Source of the DNA: Chara braunii
Taxonomy: Eukaryota; Streptophyta; Charophyceae; Charales; Characeae
Length of the DNA stretch: 41,908 nucleotides
NCBI GenBank assembly: GCA_003427395.1
Contig: BFEA01000097.1
Span: 2,178,932-2,220,839, forward strand
Reading direction: 5' to 3'
The position numbers were made by a program, and so were the translations under genes. How positions within the stretch are numbered: the first letter of the stretch is position 1; each line of letters begins with the position of its first letter. This document shows positions 1-10,639 of the stretch, one piece after another. The notes under the pieces are model-generated. The model worked only from the letters and a program-made list of their open reading frames with translations. It made no database searches and was not told the DNA's origin.

Positions 1-60
<60 letters not shown>
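1..60. repeat. (AG)n microsatellite at the window edge
   Basis: Thirty uninterrupted AG dinucleotides, which continue out of the window on the left. Confidence 0.97.
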
Positions 61-64
<4 letters not shown>

Positions 65-107
65 ACCTGAAAGCTGGCTGGATCCCCGCTGGATTTGTGG
101 CACCTGA

Positions 108-473
108 GCTGAAGTCTGGCTCCCTGATGGCAGAAGACGGGAGCAACCTGCTCTGCAGAACGAAGATGGCAATGGCGGCAGCTGCTCCAACGTTGGCAAC
201 GGCGGCAGCAGCTTCAAGAACGCGCGTGGCAGCAGCTTCGACGGGTGGCAGCTTGGAAGAGGCAGCGGCTTCAAGCAGGCGGGAGGCAGGGGCAACCTCA
301 AGCCCTTGTTTGAAATTGTGCCGCCTATGCCAGCAGGGGAGAAGTTTTCCCTCCTCGTGTCTGGCAATGTCCGCGAGGACGAAACGGGCCTAAAAAGAAC
401 ATGCTGTATTTTTAACGGCTGCCTAGGGCCCCAACTTTCAACTAGGCCCCGCCGACAATTTTCTAAAAATCCT
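108..473 (+). CDS. Possible coding relic, Gly/Ser-rich, unknown function
   Basis: I do not recognise this product. One plus-strand frame is open from just after a stop at 105-107 to a stop at 474-476. It gives a Gly/Ser-rich stretch with a short recurring motif (GSSFKNARGSSFDGWQ, then GRGSGFKQAGGRGNLK), followed by PLFEIVPPMPAGEKFSLLV. The composition looks more protein-like than the Ala-rich frame that overlaps it. I see no convincing start codon and no clear splice donor. It may be an exon whose borders I cannot place, a piece of a transposon protein, or chance in a GGC-rich repeat. Confidence 0.2.
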
Positions 474-590
474 TAGTAGGGGGGCCAAACAAGACCCCCC
501 AAACCGGACACCCAACACACCCTGCCGGATCCAGACTGTCTGGATGGGGGTCCGGACGTCCGGTCGGTAGCCATGAGAAAAGTCACACTG

Positions 591-856
591 GCGCTTTGAC
601 GAAGCTTGATGCGCAGTTCTTTTCCACCTCACCAAAAAGAGGCTCAGAGGTAGTGGTGGTTTAAACCAAACCACCGCTACCTTTCACCGGGGAATTCCAA
701 ACCTCCTAAGAATGCGGGATAACCTATACCACATTCTTCGGAGGCCAGGCGCCACCCAACCAAAATGGCTTGCAGCACCAGCCAAAAAAAAGGAGTCAAA
801 GTGCCAGCGCTTCGGTAAAGCTTGGTGTGCAGTTCTTTTCCGCCTCGGCAAAAAAA
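591..856. repeat. Diverged direct repeat pair with a hairpin between
   Basis: About 50 bases at 591-643 recur in diverged form at 809-856. Both contain AAGCTTGRTG and then GCAGTTCTTTTCC. Between them, 647-681 is a near-perfect hairpin of GGTAGTGGTGG type. A similar GTGGTGGTTYRAAACCACC hairpin recurs at 5625-5648, which suggests a dispersed family. Confidence 0.6.
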
Positions 857-899
857 GTTGGAATCCAGATGCTATCAAGATGAACAGAATAAAATAATT

Positions 900-2050
900 C
901 TGAATTACCTATCTCCGGTCAGGGCAGTGCTGATATAGCAAGGCTGTTGCCCTTTTTTTTAAATAGAAAAACGTAAAAGAAAGGAAGGGAAAAATGAACA
1001 AAAGTTCTCATCAAGTTTCACCTCGCATACATCAATGAACATTCACACGAGAGTTCACACGTGAGAAGCTGAAGCTGATATACAATCAACACGTGGAAGC
1101 AGTCACCAAAATTATCATTTATTAAACAAAAGATGTGTTAATGTCTCGAGCGGCTCTGCCCTACACACGACACACATTCAGAACTGATCTCAACCGGATG
1201 ATGGCTATTGCTTCTCTCTCTCTCTGCTGTCTTGCTCGTCTCTCTGGCTTGGCTCGCTCTGCCTCACCTCGGTCTCTACCCTAGATCGTAACCCTGGATA
1301 CATTCACTCAGGTGAGCTTAACACTTGGCGGCTATGGCCACTCTACCTCCTACCTCTCTACCCTAACTACGAAGTATCTCTCAAGCGCCCCCTTTCCTCA
1401 GGCGCAAAGTGCCAAAGTTGCCTTAACGAACAAGCAGCAGCAGCGCTTCCGCATCTTGCAATTGAACAAGTGACGAGCAGCTGCACCATAGCAGCCAAAT
1501 ATAGAGCTGGACTTGGCTTGGCCTGCTTCAGACCGGTACAGGTCGGTTGCAGCCTGTCTGCTGCAATCATTTTGTCGGCCCCGTAGCTTCCGGACTTTCC
1601 TGGGACATGCTGCAAAAATAGGACTTGGGACTGTACTTTACTGGACTGGACTGGACTTTTCTTGTCGGATGCCTTTACCTGATGTTTCGGTACCGACACC
1701 CACCAACCTACGACGGTTCATCCTATGGACCCCACAACCTACCCTACTGGGACAGCCTAGGACTGAGACTGTCTGGGACTAGGACACTTTGTGACCCCGG
1801 GACCAGGGCTGGGGATGTCTGCAACGTGAATCCTTTCAAAAAGAAAGGAAGGAAAAAGAAATCAAGCTCCAAGCTGTTCGTGGGGAGCAGCACGTACTGG
1901 GAAAGGGGCCCAGCATTTGCTTTCTCTTCTGATAGAGTGAAAATTGCAAAGCATGCAAAGGAAAATAGAAAATGCCAATAACCCCCCTCCCCCCCCCCCG
2001 GCCCTGAGGTGGCCCAGGGCAGTCAATGCTCTGATCAACCGAGCAAAAGA
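900..2050. other. Non-coding stretch, no gene seen
   Basis: AT-rich at first, then a CT-rich run at 1213-1280, and short GGACTGGACT iterations around 1640-1660. Open frames here are short and lack coding character. Nothing identifiable as a gene or element end. Confidence 0.5.
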
Positions 2051-2059
2051 TAATGAGCA

Positions 2060-3490
2060 TGGTTATTTGATATTATGTAATTGTATCACTTCACGGACAT
2101 GTACTACATCATGGATATTTATAATTTCACGGGTATTTTTATTTCTTCGTGGACATGTATAACTTCACGACCCTCACTTGCATGGAGTACAATGATTCGG
2201 CATTGGTAGTTTACTAGTGCAGTAGCAGAAATATAACTGAGCGGTCAGGTCGTGGGTGTATGGTGGAATATTTATGACTTCAGCTGAAATGTACGTGGGC
2301 AAGAACGTGGATCTAGCACGTTCATGCACAGTCCCATGAAAATTTGCCGGGCCGTTTCCGCATGCAAATCAAGTGCAATGGTGCACGGCCATGGACACAC
2401 CTTTTGCCTGCACGAACTAATATGTCAGGCATGGCCATTACGCACAAGCACCCCCCCCCTCCCCCCCCAGCCCCCAGAGAAAAAGGAGAAGTAAAAACGG
2501 GCCAAGTGCCCAACACTCTTATTCCTGTATGACCATTGCATGCAAGCACTTGGGTATATTAACATTTTATGAAGGGATGGCCATACCATGGACGTGTGGC
2601 GTAGGCAGGGATGTCTATGCGTGGACATTTATACACATGTATTCTTGTCTAGGTTGCAGGGGCATTGCGTGCATGCATGCAGCGGGGTTGCACGTGGTGG
2701 TTGCATGCGAATCACGTGCGGTCATGTGCAGTTGTCTGATGGACAGGAACAAGCTGTATGGATGTGAAACACATTGTTAGTCATATTGGCTTACAGCTGT
2801 GCACATGGGTGACATGCATGTTGGGATGGACCTGGTGGTTGCTGTGAATTGCATGTGTTCACTTGCTGTTGTCAGATGGGCATGAGGGTGTTGCACAGAT
2901 AAGAATTGTGAAATGAACATGGTACTTAAAAGGGCGGAAAACCCTGCACGTCGGCGACGTGCATGTTCGCATGGACATGAAGTGTTTCGTGACAGCTCCA
3001 CCAATGGAGAACACGCTTGTGCACGTGGGCGCACATGCATGTACGTGAAATGTACGTGGCAGTTGCATGGACAATACGCACATGGACGTGGGCCAACATC
3101 CATGTTATAATTGATCTGAAATTCACGAGACACATGCAGGAGTATTTAACCCTGACATAGGCGCAAATCTCTCGCCGAAGGCCACAAGTAAATAGTCCAC
3201 CACGATCTTGAATTAGTTGGCCTGTTCGTAGAGAGAAAGTCGTGCAGCCTTGCTCGTCTCTGGCCTACGAACCTGTCCTTATATGCATGCATGTGCTTCG
3301 ACAGCGAAGGACGGGACAATGTGATGCACTGCGACGGACATTGATAGGTGGTTGCATGACATGGGACATGTCGTGATGTGTCATGACTGCCACAAGCATG
3401 TGATAGTCACGGCCATTTGACCTGGTTGCGTGACGGCATGCCGTGACACGCGGATGCATGCTGTCACACGGCCCTGACATGACTTGGCAT
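2060..3490. other. CATG / ACGTG-rich tract
   Basis: Dense in the palindromes CATG, GCATGC, ATGCAT, ACATGT and CACGTG, far above the neighbouring DNA by eye. Loose repeats of the type TTCACGGACATGTA and CATGGACGTG recur at irregular spacing. Possibly an old, highly diverged tandem array. Open frames are short. Confidence 0.55.
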
Positions 3491-3572
3491 GACATGAACT
3501 TGGCATGCCACGCCCCTGCCTCAGACTCTACGATCTTTGCTGTTGTTTGCGTGTCGTTTGATCTTCAAACAG

Positions 3573-3998
3573 GCTTCACACGTCTCCAGTCCATCGTCCA
3601 TCAAGACCTCGGCAGCATCTCACGGGCCCAACAGCCCCATGTCTTCTGGTTCGTCGACAATGGGGATGGGAGTGGGACTTGCAGGGGGGCGGATGCCACC
3701 TCTATACGGCAGTGGCTCTTCAAACATGTCAGGAGGGGGATTAGCTAGCAGGGCATCGGGGGTTGCGCCAGGAGTAGGGTCGGGAGGCGCCATAGCCACC
3801 ACGACAGGTTTCCCCATGTATCTTGGGGTATCTGGATCGCAAGATTCCTACCCGAACAGTGCTGCCATTCGGAGGCCACCTGTTTCAACATCGTCCACGG
3901 TTGGCAGCCCCTTGTCCCTGCAGTTATCGCAGTCTAGCCTTCTCTTGACAGCCGAGCGGCAGATGCTTCATAGTCAAATTGCAAAGCTCCCTGGACAG
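3573..3998 (+). CDS. Internal exon of an unrecognised Ser/Gly-rich, coiled-coil protein
   Basis: I do not recognise the protein. The exon is 142 codons, open throughout. It is bounded by an acceptor ending TTCAAACAG (AG at 3571-3572) and a donor GTAAAAAG at 3999. Both borders are in phase 0. Residues 1 to about 115 are low complexity, rich in Ser, Gly, Pro and Met (for example GPNSPMSSGSSTMGMGVGLA). The last 25 residues turn helical (LLLTAERQMLHSQIAKLPGQ) with Leu/Ile spacing typical of a coiled coil. The next exon at 5081-5152 joins in phase 0 and continues the helix. A disordered head followed by a coiled coil suggests a scaffold or trafficking protein, but that is inference. Earlier exons must lie upstream and were not found. 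Confidence 0.6.
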
Positions 3999-4039
3999 GT
4001 AAAAAGACGTGTCTACTGCAGGTCTGTTTTGTTGAAAAA

Positions 4040-4720
4040 TTGCACTCCCCTCTCCTCGTTTCCCGCTTTGCCGTTCTTCTTTTTCTCCTCGTCACCCTCT
4101 CCTGTTCTCTCTTCTCCTCCCATATCATCCTCTTTTTTTTTGTTTTTTTCCCCCTTTCTCCTCCCATATCCTGTACTACAGTCTTCTCTGAAGTTCTCTC
4201 CTTTCACACATTGTCTCTATTCTGTGCTCCTGGCTTGTCCTTTCTCCCTTCTTCCGTCGTCCCCTGTCCTCTGCTCTTCTTTTTTTGTTTGTTTTTTTCC
4301 CTTTTTTTTTCTCAAATTTGTATAATCCTCTGCTCTTCCTTCCTTTGGAAAAAAAGAAAATTATGCTATTTTTTGTCCCCTGTCCTCTGGTCTTGTTTTT
4401 TTGTTTTTTTTCCCCCCCTTTTTTGCTTAACTGCTGTCGGTCAGATGCAAGTTCATGCAACTGACTTTCTTTTTTTTCCCTTTCGCCAATTTCTTTTTTC
4501 CCTTCCCCCCCCTCTTCGCTGCTGCTGCTGCTACCATTCCTTCATATCCTGGTCTGTCCCTTCAGCTTCTGTCTTGTTTGTCACTGCAGCCTCGGTACTC
4601 CCTTTTCCCATCCCTTTCTGTCCATTTCTGTTCGTTTCTGTTCATTCTGTCCTTTCCTGTTCATACATTTCGGTGTGTATGAATCTCTTTTTTTTTTTTT
4701 ACTTTTCCCAAGGACATTTT
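4040..4720 (+). other. Pyrimidine-rich intron interior
   Basis: This is most of the 1,082-base intron 3999-5080 between the two exons. The plus strand is overwhelmingly C and T, with runs of T, C and TTTTCC. A module GTCCCCTGTCCTCTG followed by T-rich sequence occurs twice about 118 bases apart (near 4257 and 4375), so part of it is a diverged tandem repeat. Long open frames here (up to 236 codons) are Phe/Ser/Leu artefacts of composition. Confidence 0.75.
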
Positions 4721-5080
4721 CACAAATTTTCAGTGCATTGTTGTTGCTGATATTCACAGTTCCTGGGTTTATCTGTGTGGGTTGGTTGGTGGGTGCGGGG
4801 GCATGCGAGGTTTGTTCTGGCTCCTCGTGTGGAGTGTGTTTTATTTTGGGCCTTGTCACTTCTGTGTTTTTGTGAATATGATTTGGCATTTTAAAGTTTT
4901 TTTTTTTTTTTTTTTGGGGTCCCGTCAATGCTAGTCGTGCTGGTAAGAGCAGACACCGCTAGCACCTAGCTTCTGTTGAATCTGTTATTCTTTTTTCTTA
5001 TACTATCGTTGTTATTCTTGCTTCATAAATATTTATGCTATGTTCTTAAATGATTTCTGTTCATGTTGTTAAATGCCCAG

Positions 5081-5152
5081 GTGGCATCGCTCACAGCAGC
5101 TTTACAAAAGTCCTCAGAGAACTTGCATAACCTCCACCATCAGCTTAAAGAG
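5081..5152 (+). CDS. Internal coiled-coil exon, same gene as 3573-3998
   Basis: A 72-base, 24-codon exon in phase 0 at both ends. It follows an acceptor ending TGTTAAATGCCCAG and precedes a strong donor GTATGT. It encodes VASLTAALQKSSENLHNLHH followed by QLKE, with Leu at heptad-like spacing. It continues the helix started at the end of the exon at 3573-3998 without a frame change. A possible 20-base microexon follows at 5420-5439 (reading LEEQEY, after an acceptor GCTTTCAG and before GTCTGA), but that is weak. The rest of the gene downstream was not located. Confidence 0.6.
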
Positions 5153-5200
5153 GTATGTAAAGAATTTTGACAAGGCCACTTTTCTTTGCCCCTGCTCCTC

Positions 5201-5213
5201 CCCCCCCCCCCCC

Positions 5214-5274
<61 letters not shown>

Positions 5275-5275
5275 T
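5201..5275. repeat. Compound microsatellite C(n)-(CT)n-(TTTC)n
   Basis: A run of C, then CT repeats, then about eleven TTTC units, inside the presumed intron after 5152. Confidence 0.95.
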
Positions 5276-5629
5276 TTGTTTGAAGCAGAGAAAATGAAAC
5301 CAAGGTGATTTTTGATTAGCTCTTGGTATCATGGGCTGTTTTGTTATTTTACAAACAAGTGGACTTCTCAACCATTTTTGCTTGTGCCAGTGCCTTTGTG
5401 TGGGAACCTGCTTTCAGCTAGAAGAACAGGAGTATAGGTCTGAATGCATAAGCTGCCCCCTTTTGTCTGATTTTTGGGTCCCACACCTGTATACTGGCAA
5501 ACTCTGCAGCCTTGTGCAGCCGGGAGGCCCACGTGAACCTGTGGTACAGGGAAGACATGCCTCTGTGCTGGTTAATAAGGGAGACTGGGCTGGGTAACAG
5601 GTCTGGCAAAGTAGACTCGGGAAAAGTGG

Positions 5630-6429
5630 TGGTTCGAAACCACCACCCTTCCTGCGCTCCAAAGAAATTCACAGTTGGTACCTCATAGGCCACCCTATCA
5701 GGCCAGGCAGGCCTGGAAAACTGGCCTGACACAAGTTTGAGCGGGTCGCAATCGAGAATGAGTGATTGCCCAATCAGGTTTGGTTGGTGTACTGGCCCAG
5801 GCTCAGGGCCTGGGAATCAAAACATGTGTCGCGGTTTAGCGCTGGAGAGTTTCGGACTCACTGGAACGGAAAGTCAAGCCCTGTACTGTACTGTACTGTA
5901 CCGAACCAGGTCACCCACCAGCTGGGTGGTCTGGGCTGACTCTGGCTGCCCGTTTGCCCAGCTGAGCATCCCAGCTGGGTTGAGGTTACCTGTAACTTGC
6001 CAACCCGAGTTGTCGGCTGGGCGAGCTGGACTGACTCTGGCGGGGTGCATGCCTTACCGAGCCGCCCGGTTGGGGGCAAGATCCTGTGCAACCCTGGCAT
6101 AAAAGTGAATAGAACAGAAGTCGGACAGAAGTTCTACATTGTGAAGAATTCCAACACCAACAACTTTTGGCCAGGGGTGAACCCCTTAAACCTCTATCTT
6201 CCTCAACCCTCGTTCCCTCGTTCCCTTGTTTAAGTGCATGAGCCCCAAGCTCAAAGATACTGCTGGACTCGGACCGCGCAGTCCGATTGTAGAGGTGGCC
6301 CGATGTCAATGCTTTTAATTTTTTTCCTGTTTGGATTCCTTGGCTCATTTTTAACCTGCATGGTGTGTGTAGAGTGTGCATAAGTGGTGACCTGTAGACG
6401 GACATAAGTTTTATGATTTCCCTGGAGGG
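5630..6429. other. Non-coding stretch, no gene seen
   Basis: Contains short iterations CTGTACTGTACTG near 5882-5900 and several CCCAGCTGGG-type palindromes near 5915-5980. No supported coding exon. Confidence 0.45.
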
Positions 6430-6587
6430 AGGAATTCGGTGGTAGTTATCCTTGGGGACATCCGTTAAAAAATTGGAACAATACGGAGAAGATGAGCAGG
6501 GCCCCTGGGCAAGGATGGCACGCATAAAACGAGAAATGGTCCAAAAATTCTTGGAGAAAAAAGAAAAAAAAAGGAATTAGGTGGTAG
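6430..6587 (+). mobile_element. Retroposed U6 insertion with both TSDs
   Basis: The whole insertion: TSD AGGAATTCGGTGGTAG at 6430-6445, U6 body, A-rich tail, and TSD AGGAATTAGGTGGTAG at 6572-6587. The flanking DNA on both sides is otherwise unrelated. Confidence 0.85.
6446..6550 (+). pseudogene. U6 snRNA retropseudogene with TSD and A-rich tail
   Basis: U6 is the catalytic-core snRNA of the spliceosome. The match covers its full length: GGGGACATCCG near the 5' end, then ATTGGAAC, a modified ACAGAGA box (ACGGAGA), the AGC of the catalytic triad, CAAGGATGGCACGCATAAAA, and the 3' part AGAAATGGTCCAAA. The altered ACAGAGA box and changes next to the AGC argue against function. An A-rich tail (6553-6571) and a 16-base direct repeat with one mismatch (6430-6445 and 6572-6587) flank it. 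These are the marks of LINE-mediated retroposition. I see no plant-type upstream sequence element before it. Confidence 0.9.
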
Positions 6588-6589
6588 AC

Positions 6590-7555
6590 ACTGGTAGTTT
6601 TTTCTATCCCGCTTGGTTCTCATGTCCCCCGCCTCAATCCCTTCATCCCAATCAAGTGGAAAGGTGTAAACTGTTTTTTTTTCTTCGCTCTTTTTTCCTG
6701 TTTTGGCATGCTTCAGGCCTCGACAAGTCATGTGGTGGCATTCTGGGATGCCTTAGGCCTTTCCCAATCAGGCTCTTCTTTTTCTGTTTGTGAAAGAAGC
6801 AACAAATGAGAGGAATCGCCTCTCGTTTCATTATGATTTTCTTTCTCCTGAGGATTTTCGTTTTCTGTTTTTGCGGGCGAAGCTGCAACGGGTTATCTGG
6901 TAGGTATAGTAACTGTTGCAGAGAGGTGTTTCATCCTTTCCCTCTTTTGTTTTTCTTTTTCAAGATCGTTTTCTTGTTTCTGTGTGTTCTTTAGAGCCGG
7001 GAACATCAGTGGTGTTGCTTGTTCTGCCCCTCAGATGCGAATGGGGGCGATGACTCCGTTAGCACCTGCAGAAAGTGTCAAGCTAATTCCTTCCGCCACC
7101 CTGCCTCGCATTTCTTCCACTCTGCTTCTCTTTTTTCTCTCTTCTGTCAATTGATCAGCTTTCGTGTAGGGGATGACATATATTTCCCAGCCAGGTGGGA
7201 CAACTGTACCTGTTGTGTTACTGGGATACATAAAGGCAGCTTATACATTTACGTATGTTGGGACAGATACGTATGCGTATAGGTACATATACGTAGGAAA
7301 AGGATGGGGGTGGGAGGAATGGATGGCAAGTGCTGATTGACTCATCGGGAGGCCAACCTTTGCGACAATCGGATGCCGTAGAATCCCTGCCTTGTTTAAG
7401 TGCCCTAGTCCCCTTGACCCTGGGTCGGAGGTGGGTGCTGTCTCCTGCCCTCAGCTCATGTTGGTACAGTCGCAAGTGGACTGGGTGAATCGGCCTGACG
7501 GAGGCATAATTCACTATTCGTTTGAAACACGCGCTGTGTGAATGGTGTATGGCCT
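6590..7555. other. Mostly non-coding; one weak exon-like spot
   Basis: T-rich intron-like DNA. A good acceptor (GCTTGTTCTGCCCCTCAG, AG at 7033-7034) precedes a short open stretch reading MRMGAMTPLAPAESVKLIPS, but no matching donor is convincing. Not called as an exon. Confidence 0.35.
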
Positions 7556-7559
7556 GATC

Positions 7560-8226
7560 CACCTGAGGTGGGGACCAGCCACTGGCATATGGTTTCAGCG
7601 GGTAATGTCAGAGCAGAGCGGACTATCACCTAGACTGCATGCGCACCATCCGTAGCAGCGAGAAGGCAAACCATGGACGCTCCATCTCTGCTGCTTCTGC
7701 ACCTAACTGGCGAATGGCTGATATGGAACTAGTCACAGCTACACTTGTCCTTCGTTTACGAGTTAATCCTACGAGATCCTAATCCATCTGAAGCGGGCAC
7801 CAGCCACTGACATTTAGGGTACCACTTGACAATGCCGGCGCAGAGCCGACCATCACCTAGATTGCAGGTGCTTGCCGCCCGCTGTGCCGCTTTGGCACCT
7901 GAGTGGCAAACTGCTGATATGGAAGTAGTCATAATCACACTTGTGCTACAGTTATCAGCAAATTCTACGAGTTTCTAGTAAACCTGAGGTGGGCACCGAT
8001 CACTGCCATTTAGGGTACCAGTGGACAATATCAGAGCAGAGCCGACTATCGTCTAGACTGCAGGTGCTCAGTACCCTCAGTGGCAAGAAGCCGAAGCACT
8101 CCAGACACAGTTGGCATAGTTGTACGGGGTGACGGTCTGTACGGACTCCCCAGCTTGGCTGCTTCTGCACCTAACTGCTGCACTGCCGACTTGGAAGTAG
8201 TCATAATCACACTTGTGCTTTCTACT
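7560..8226. repeat. Diverged tandem array, three units of about 195-245 bp
   Basis: Units begin near 7560, 7785 and 7981. Each opens with CTGARGYGGGCACC(A/G)(A/G)YCACTG, carries GCAGAGC(C/G)GACYATC in the middle, and closes with GCTGATATGGAASTAGTCAYA and ACACTTGTSCT. Unit lengths differ through indels. No coding frame is shared by all units. Confidence 0.85.
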
Positions 8227-8229
8227 AGT

Positions 8230-8900
8230 GTGCACATGCCCTAACTTGAAGAGCAGACTACCACCATCATGGCCGGATTACGATTACAATTTGCTAAACC
8301 TCCAATTCTTGTGCACGAGTCCGGTTGACTTAGCTCCTCACTGCTTTGGGCATGGCATGCGGTAAGAGTGTGCCGTCACACTTGAGCACCATATCCTTGA
8401 ATGCTAAAAGGCTGGACCGAAGCATTGCCAGACCATGAAAATCAGTGGGCTTCGGCATGGCGAGGTCAGCACCATTCAAAGATGATCCCCTACTGCCCTG
8501 TGGGAGGAGATATTATTGTCCTCATGGCTGCCGTGTAGCTCACTGGGGCCACATGCCATACACTACTAGGCTGTTTTTCCTGGCGCCCGGGCACCCAACT
8601 TATGCCTGGGTACCTGCCCGGGTGCCCGGTCGGGCATGACCCCCGGGCAGGGCAGCCCCAGCGCAAAAGAAAAGAAAAGAAAAGAAAAAAAATCTGGAAA
8701 AATATATGTTGTGTAGAATTGCAATACAAACGACTTTGGGCTGAGAGTCACATTAGAATTCCTCACGGAATCGGAGATAAAAAAGAAAATAACAGAATCA
8801 CACTAAGGCACCCCCTTTTAAACCCCTTTAGGACTGGCGAGGCGTGAAAATCTTCCTGGGTACACTGAATATTACGTTTTCGGTTTTGATGTTTGATTAT
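8230..8900. other. Non-coding stretch with a GC-rich inverted-repeat block
   Basis: Near 8580-8660, GCCCGGGCACCC and its reverse complement recur several times, giving hairpin potential. An A-rich run follows at 8665-8695. Nothing else identified. Confidence 0.45.
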
Positions 8901-8904
8901 TTCT

Positions 8905-9587
8905 TTGTTGGGTTTGAGCCTGGCCTCCTGTAAGGATTAAATTGCTTCTTCATGTGGATCAAGTATACAAATAGCCTATATATGGGTAAAGTATATCAAT
9001 AACCTGTATCTGGGTAAACTATATAAACAGCCTTTATATGGATAAATGATATAAATAGCTTGTATAATAGTGTGTATATGGGTAAAGGATATAAATAGCC
9101 TGTTTATGGGTAAAGGATGTAAATAGTTTGGTTATATGTAGCCAATGTGAATGCACCTGGTCAAGATGCCATCACAGGTGAGATCTGTAATCGGCACATC
9201 GATTATTTCTTCTTTTCTCTTTAAATTTTGGAGGGCCTCACTCTTGGTTGGGTTGAGCCTGGCCTTTTGCAAGGATTACATGGCTTGTTCTAGGTGCTTT
9301 CATGTGGATAAAGTATGCAAATAGCCTATATATGGGTAAAGTAAAGTATATAAATAGCCTGTGTGTGGGTAAACTATATAAAACATCCTGTATATGGGTA
9401 AATAATACAAATATATGGGTAAAGGGTATAATAGCCTGTTTATGGTAAAAGGGTATAAATAGCCTGGTTATATGTAGCCTAATGTGAATGCACCTGGTCA
9501 AGATGCCTTCCTAGGTGGGATTACTCACTGGGAATCTACTATCTGCACATCGAGCATTTCTTCTTTTCTCTTCAAATTTTGAAGGGC
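8905..9587. repeat. Two-level repeat: about 340-bp duplication of a short-period array
   Basis: Two large units (8905-9237 and 9244-9587) share a head (GGGTTTGAGCCTGGCC type), an AT-rich core, and a tail (GAATGCACCTGGTCAAGATG, then CACATCGA and TTTCTTCTTTTCTCTT). Within each core a motif of about 30 bases, AAATAGCCTRTATATGGGTA plus AAGTATAT, is itself repeated five to seven times. Indels distinguish the two copies. Confidence 0.9.
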
Positions 9588-9589
9588 AA

Positions 9590-10455
9590 TCCAGTTCTGA
9601 CGTTGAAGCTGCCCCACAGTAGGACTTTTAGTCCTGAACTGGTGATAGCACTGATAAGTCAGTTTTTCAGAATGTCCTTATCTTATTTTGCCTTCGGGTT
9701 GCCAAGTCCCAGTTATTGTGCTTAATCTAAGGGTCAAGAAAAAGTGCAAGATGTGGGACTGTGGCCCGGCCTGCCTGAACAGTTAGCGGCAGGCTGCACT
9801 GCTCCTGTTCACCGGCATCCACGGAGGCCCTTCGTAGGCTCAGAAAGCGGTGTGGTATAGGCTTGGGCAAGCATCACCTCCTCATTGGTACAGGCTTGGC
9901 CTCTGGCATCCACCTGAATAGGAAACATGAAAACAATATTGAAAGGGGAAAAAATGATATGTGCGCTTCTTTGGTGACGCTGTTTAGCGCCTCTGTCGCA
10001 GGTTTCAACTGTGATGTGACGATCCTGGCCATATTTGCAATGCAACATCTCAAAGAAAGACAATGCCGTTCGATTCGAACTGACATGAAAGAACTCGGAA
10101 AGAGAAGTAGACAAGGAAGAAGAAGAAGAAGAATGGAAGAAGAAAAAGAAGAGAAGAAAAGAAGATGAACACAAGCAAAGACCAATGTCAATCCCTCTCC
10201 ACTCGCCACCATCTCCAACCTCCTTTTTTTTTTTTTTACTTTCCCAACTTCTTCTTTCTTTACAATGTAATAATAATAATAACTAGGAAAGAATGAACCA
10301 GAACAATTAAATGTCCGAGTCCTCTCCTTGCTGATAGCCACTTAAGAGGTCCACCATAACCCTCTTTAGTCAAGTAGGTCGCTATGGCGCAGCTCCGATG
10401 TTCAGAGGACAATGTGAAGCTAATGTGTCCTCCTACTATTGCCGCTATGACTATT
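9590..10455. other. Non-coding stretch with GAA-rich tract
   Basis: A GAA/AAG-rich purine tract lies at 10100-10170 and a T run at 10220-10237. ATAATA repeats occur near 10268-10282. No supported gene. Confidence 0.5.
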
Positions 10456-10458
10456 ACT

Positions 10459-10630
10459 ACCCCGAAGTCTTCCTTGAAGAAGCCAACCCCAACTGGGCCT
10501 TCCAGGTGCAGTGCCAACCAAGAAGATGAAGATGCAGACCACCATAGCCAGGTAAGCACCTCTCCTCTTTGTTCACCGTCTTCATCCTCCTCCTACTTGC
10601 CAGGAGTCTCCTCCTTGGTCCTCTCCTCAA
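10459..10630 (+). repeat. Dispersed repeat, copy 1 (partner at 32100-32290, minus strand)
   Basis: Shares with the reverse complement of 32100-32290 the ordered blocks CCCGAAG, CCCCARCTGGG, CTTCC, TGCAGYGCC, ACCAAG, GATGAAGATG and CCACCATAGCCAGGTAAG, then a TCCTCCTCC-rich tail. CCAGGTAAG is a consensus splice donor, so the conserved block could be the edge of an exon carried by a transposable element. The family is unidentified. Confidence 0.75.
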
Positions 10631-10639
10631 ACTGAGCGC

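Noticed and set aside
1213-1330. Possible LTR end with a primer binding site
   Set aside because: No matching second LTR, no TG...CA borders and no polypurine tract found.
4040-4750. Plus-strand open frame of 236 codons and neighbours
   Set aside because: Phe/Ser/Leu/Pro-rich products of a CT-rich intron. They overlap a well-supported exon-intron pair.
5625-5648. tRNA T arm (GGTTCGAAACC) as part of a tRNA gene
   Set aside because: A fitting A box and acceptor stem are not found upstream. The hairpin resembles the one at 647-681.
6446-6550. Functional U6 gene
   Set aside because: Altered ACAGAGA box, TSDs and an A-rich tail indicate a retrocopy.
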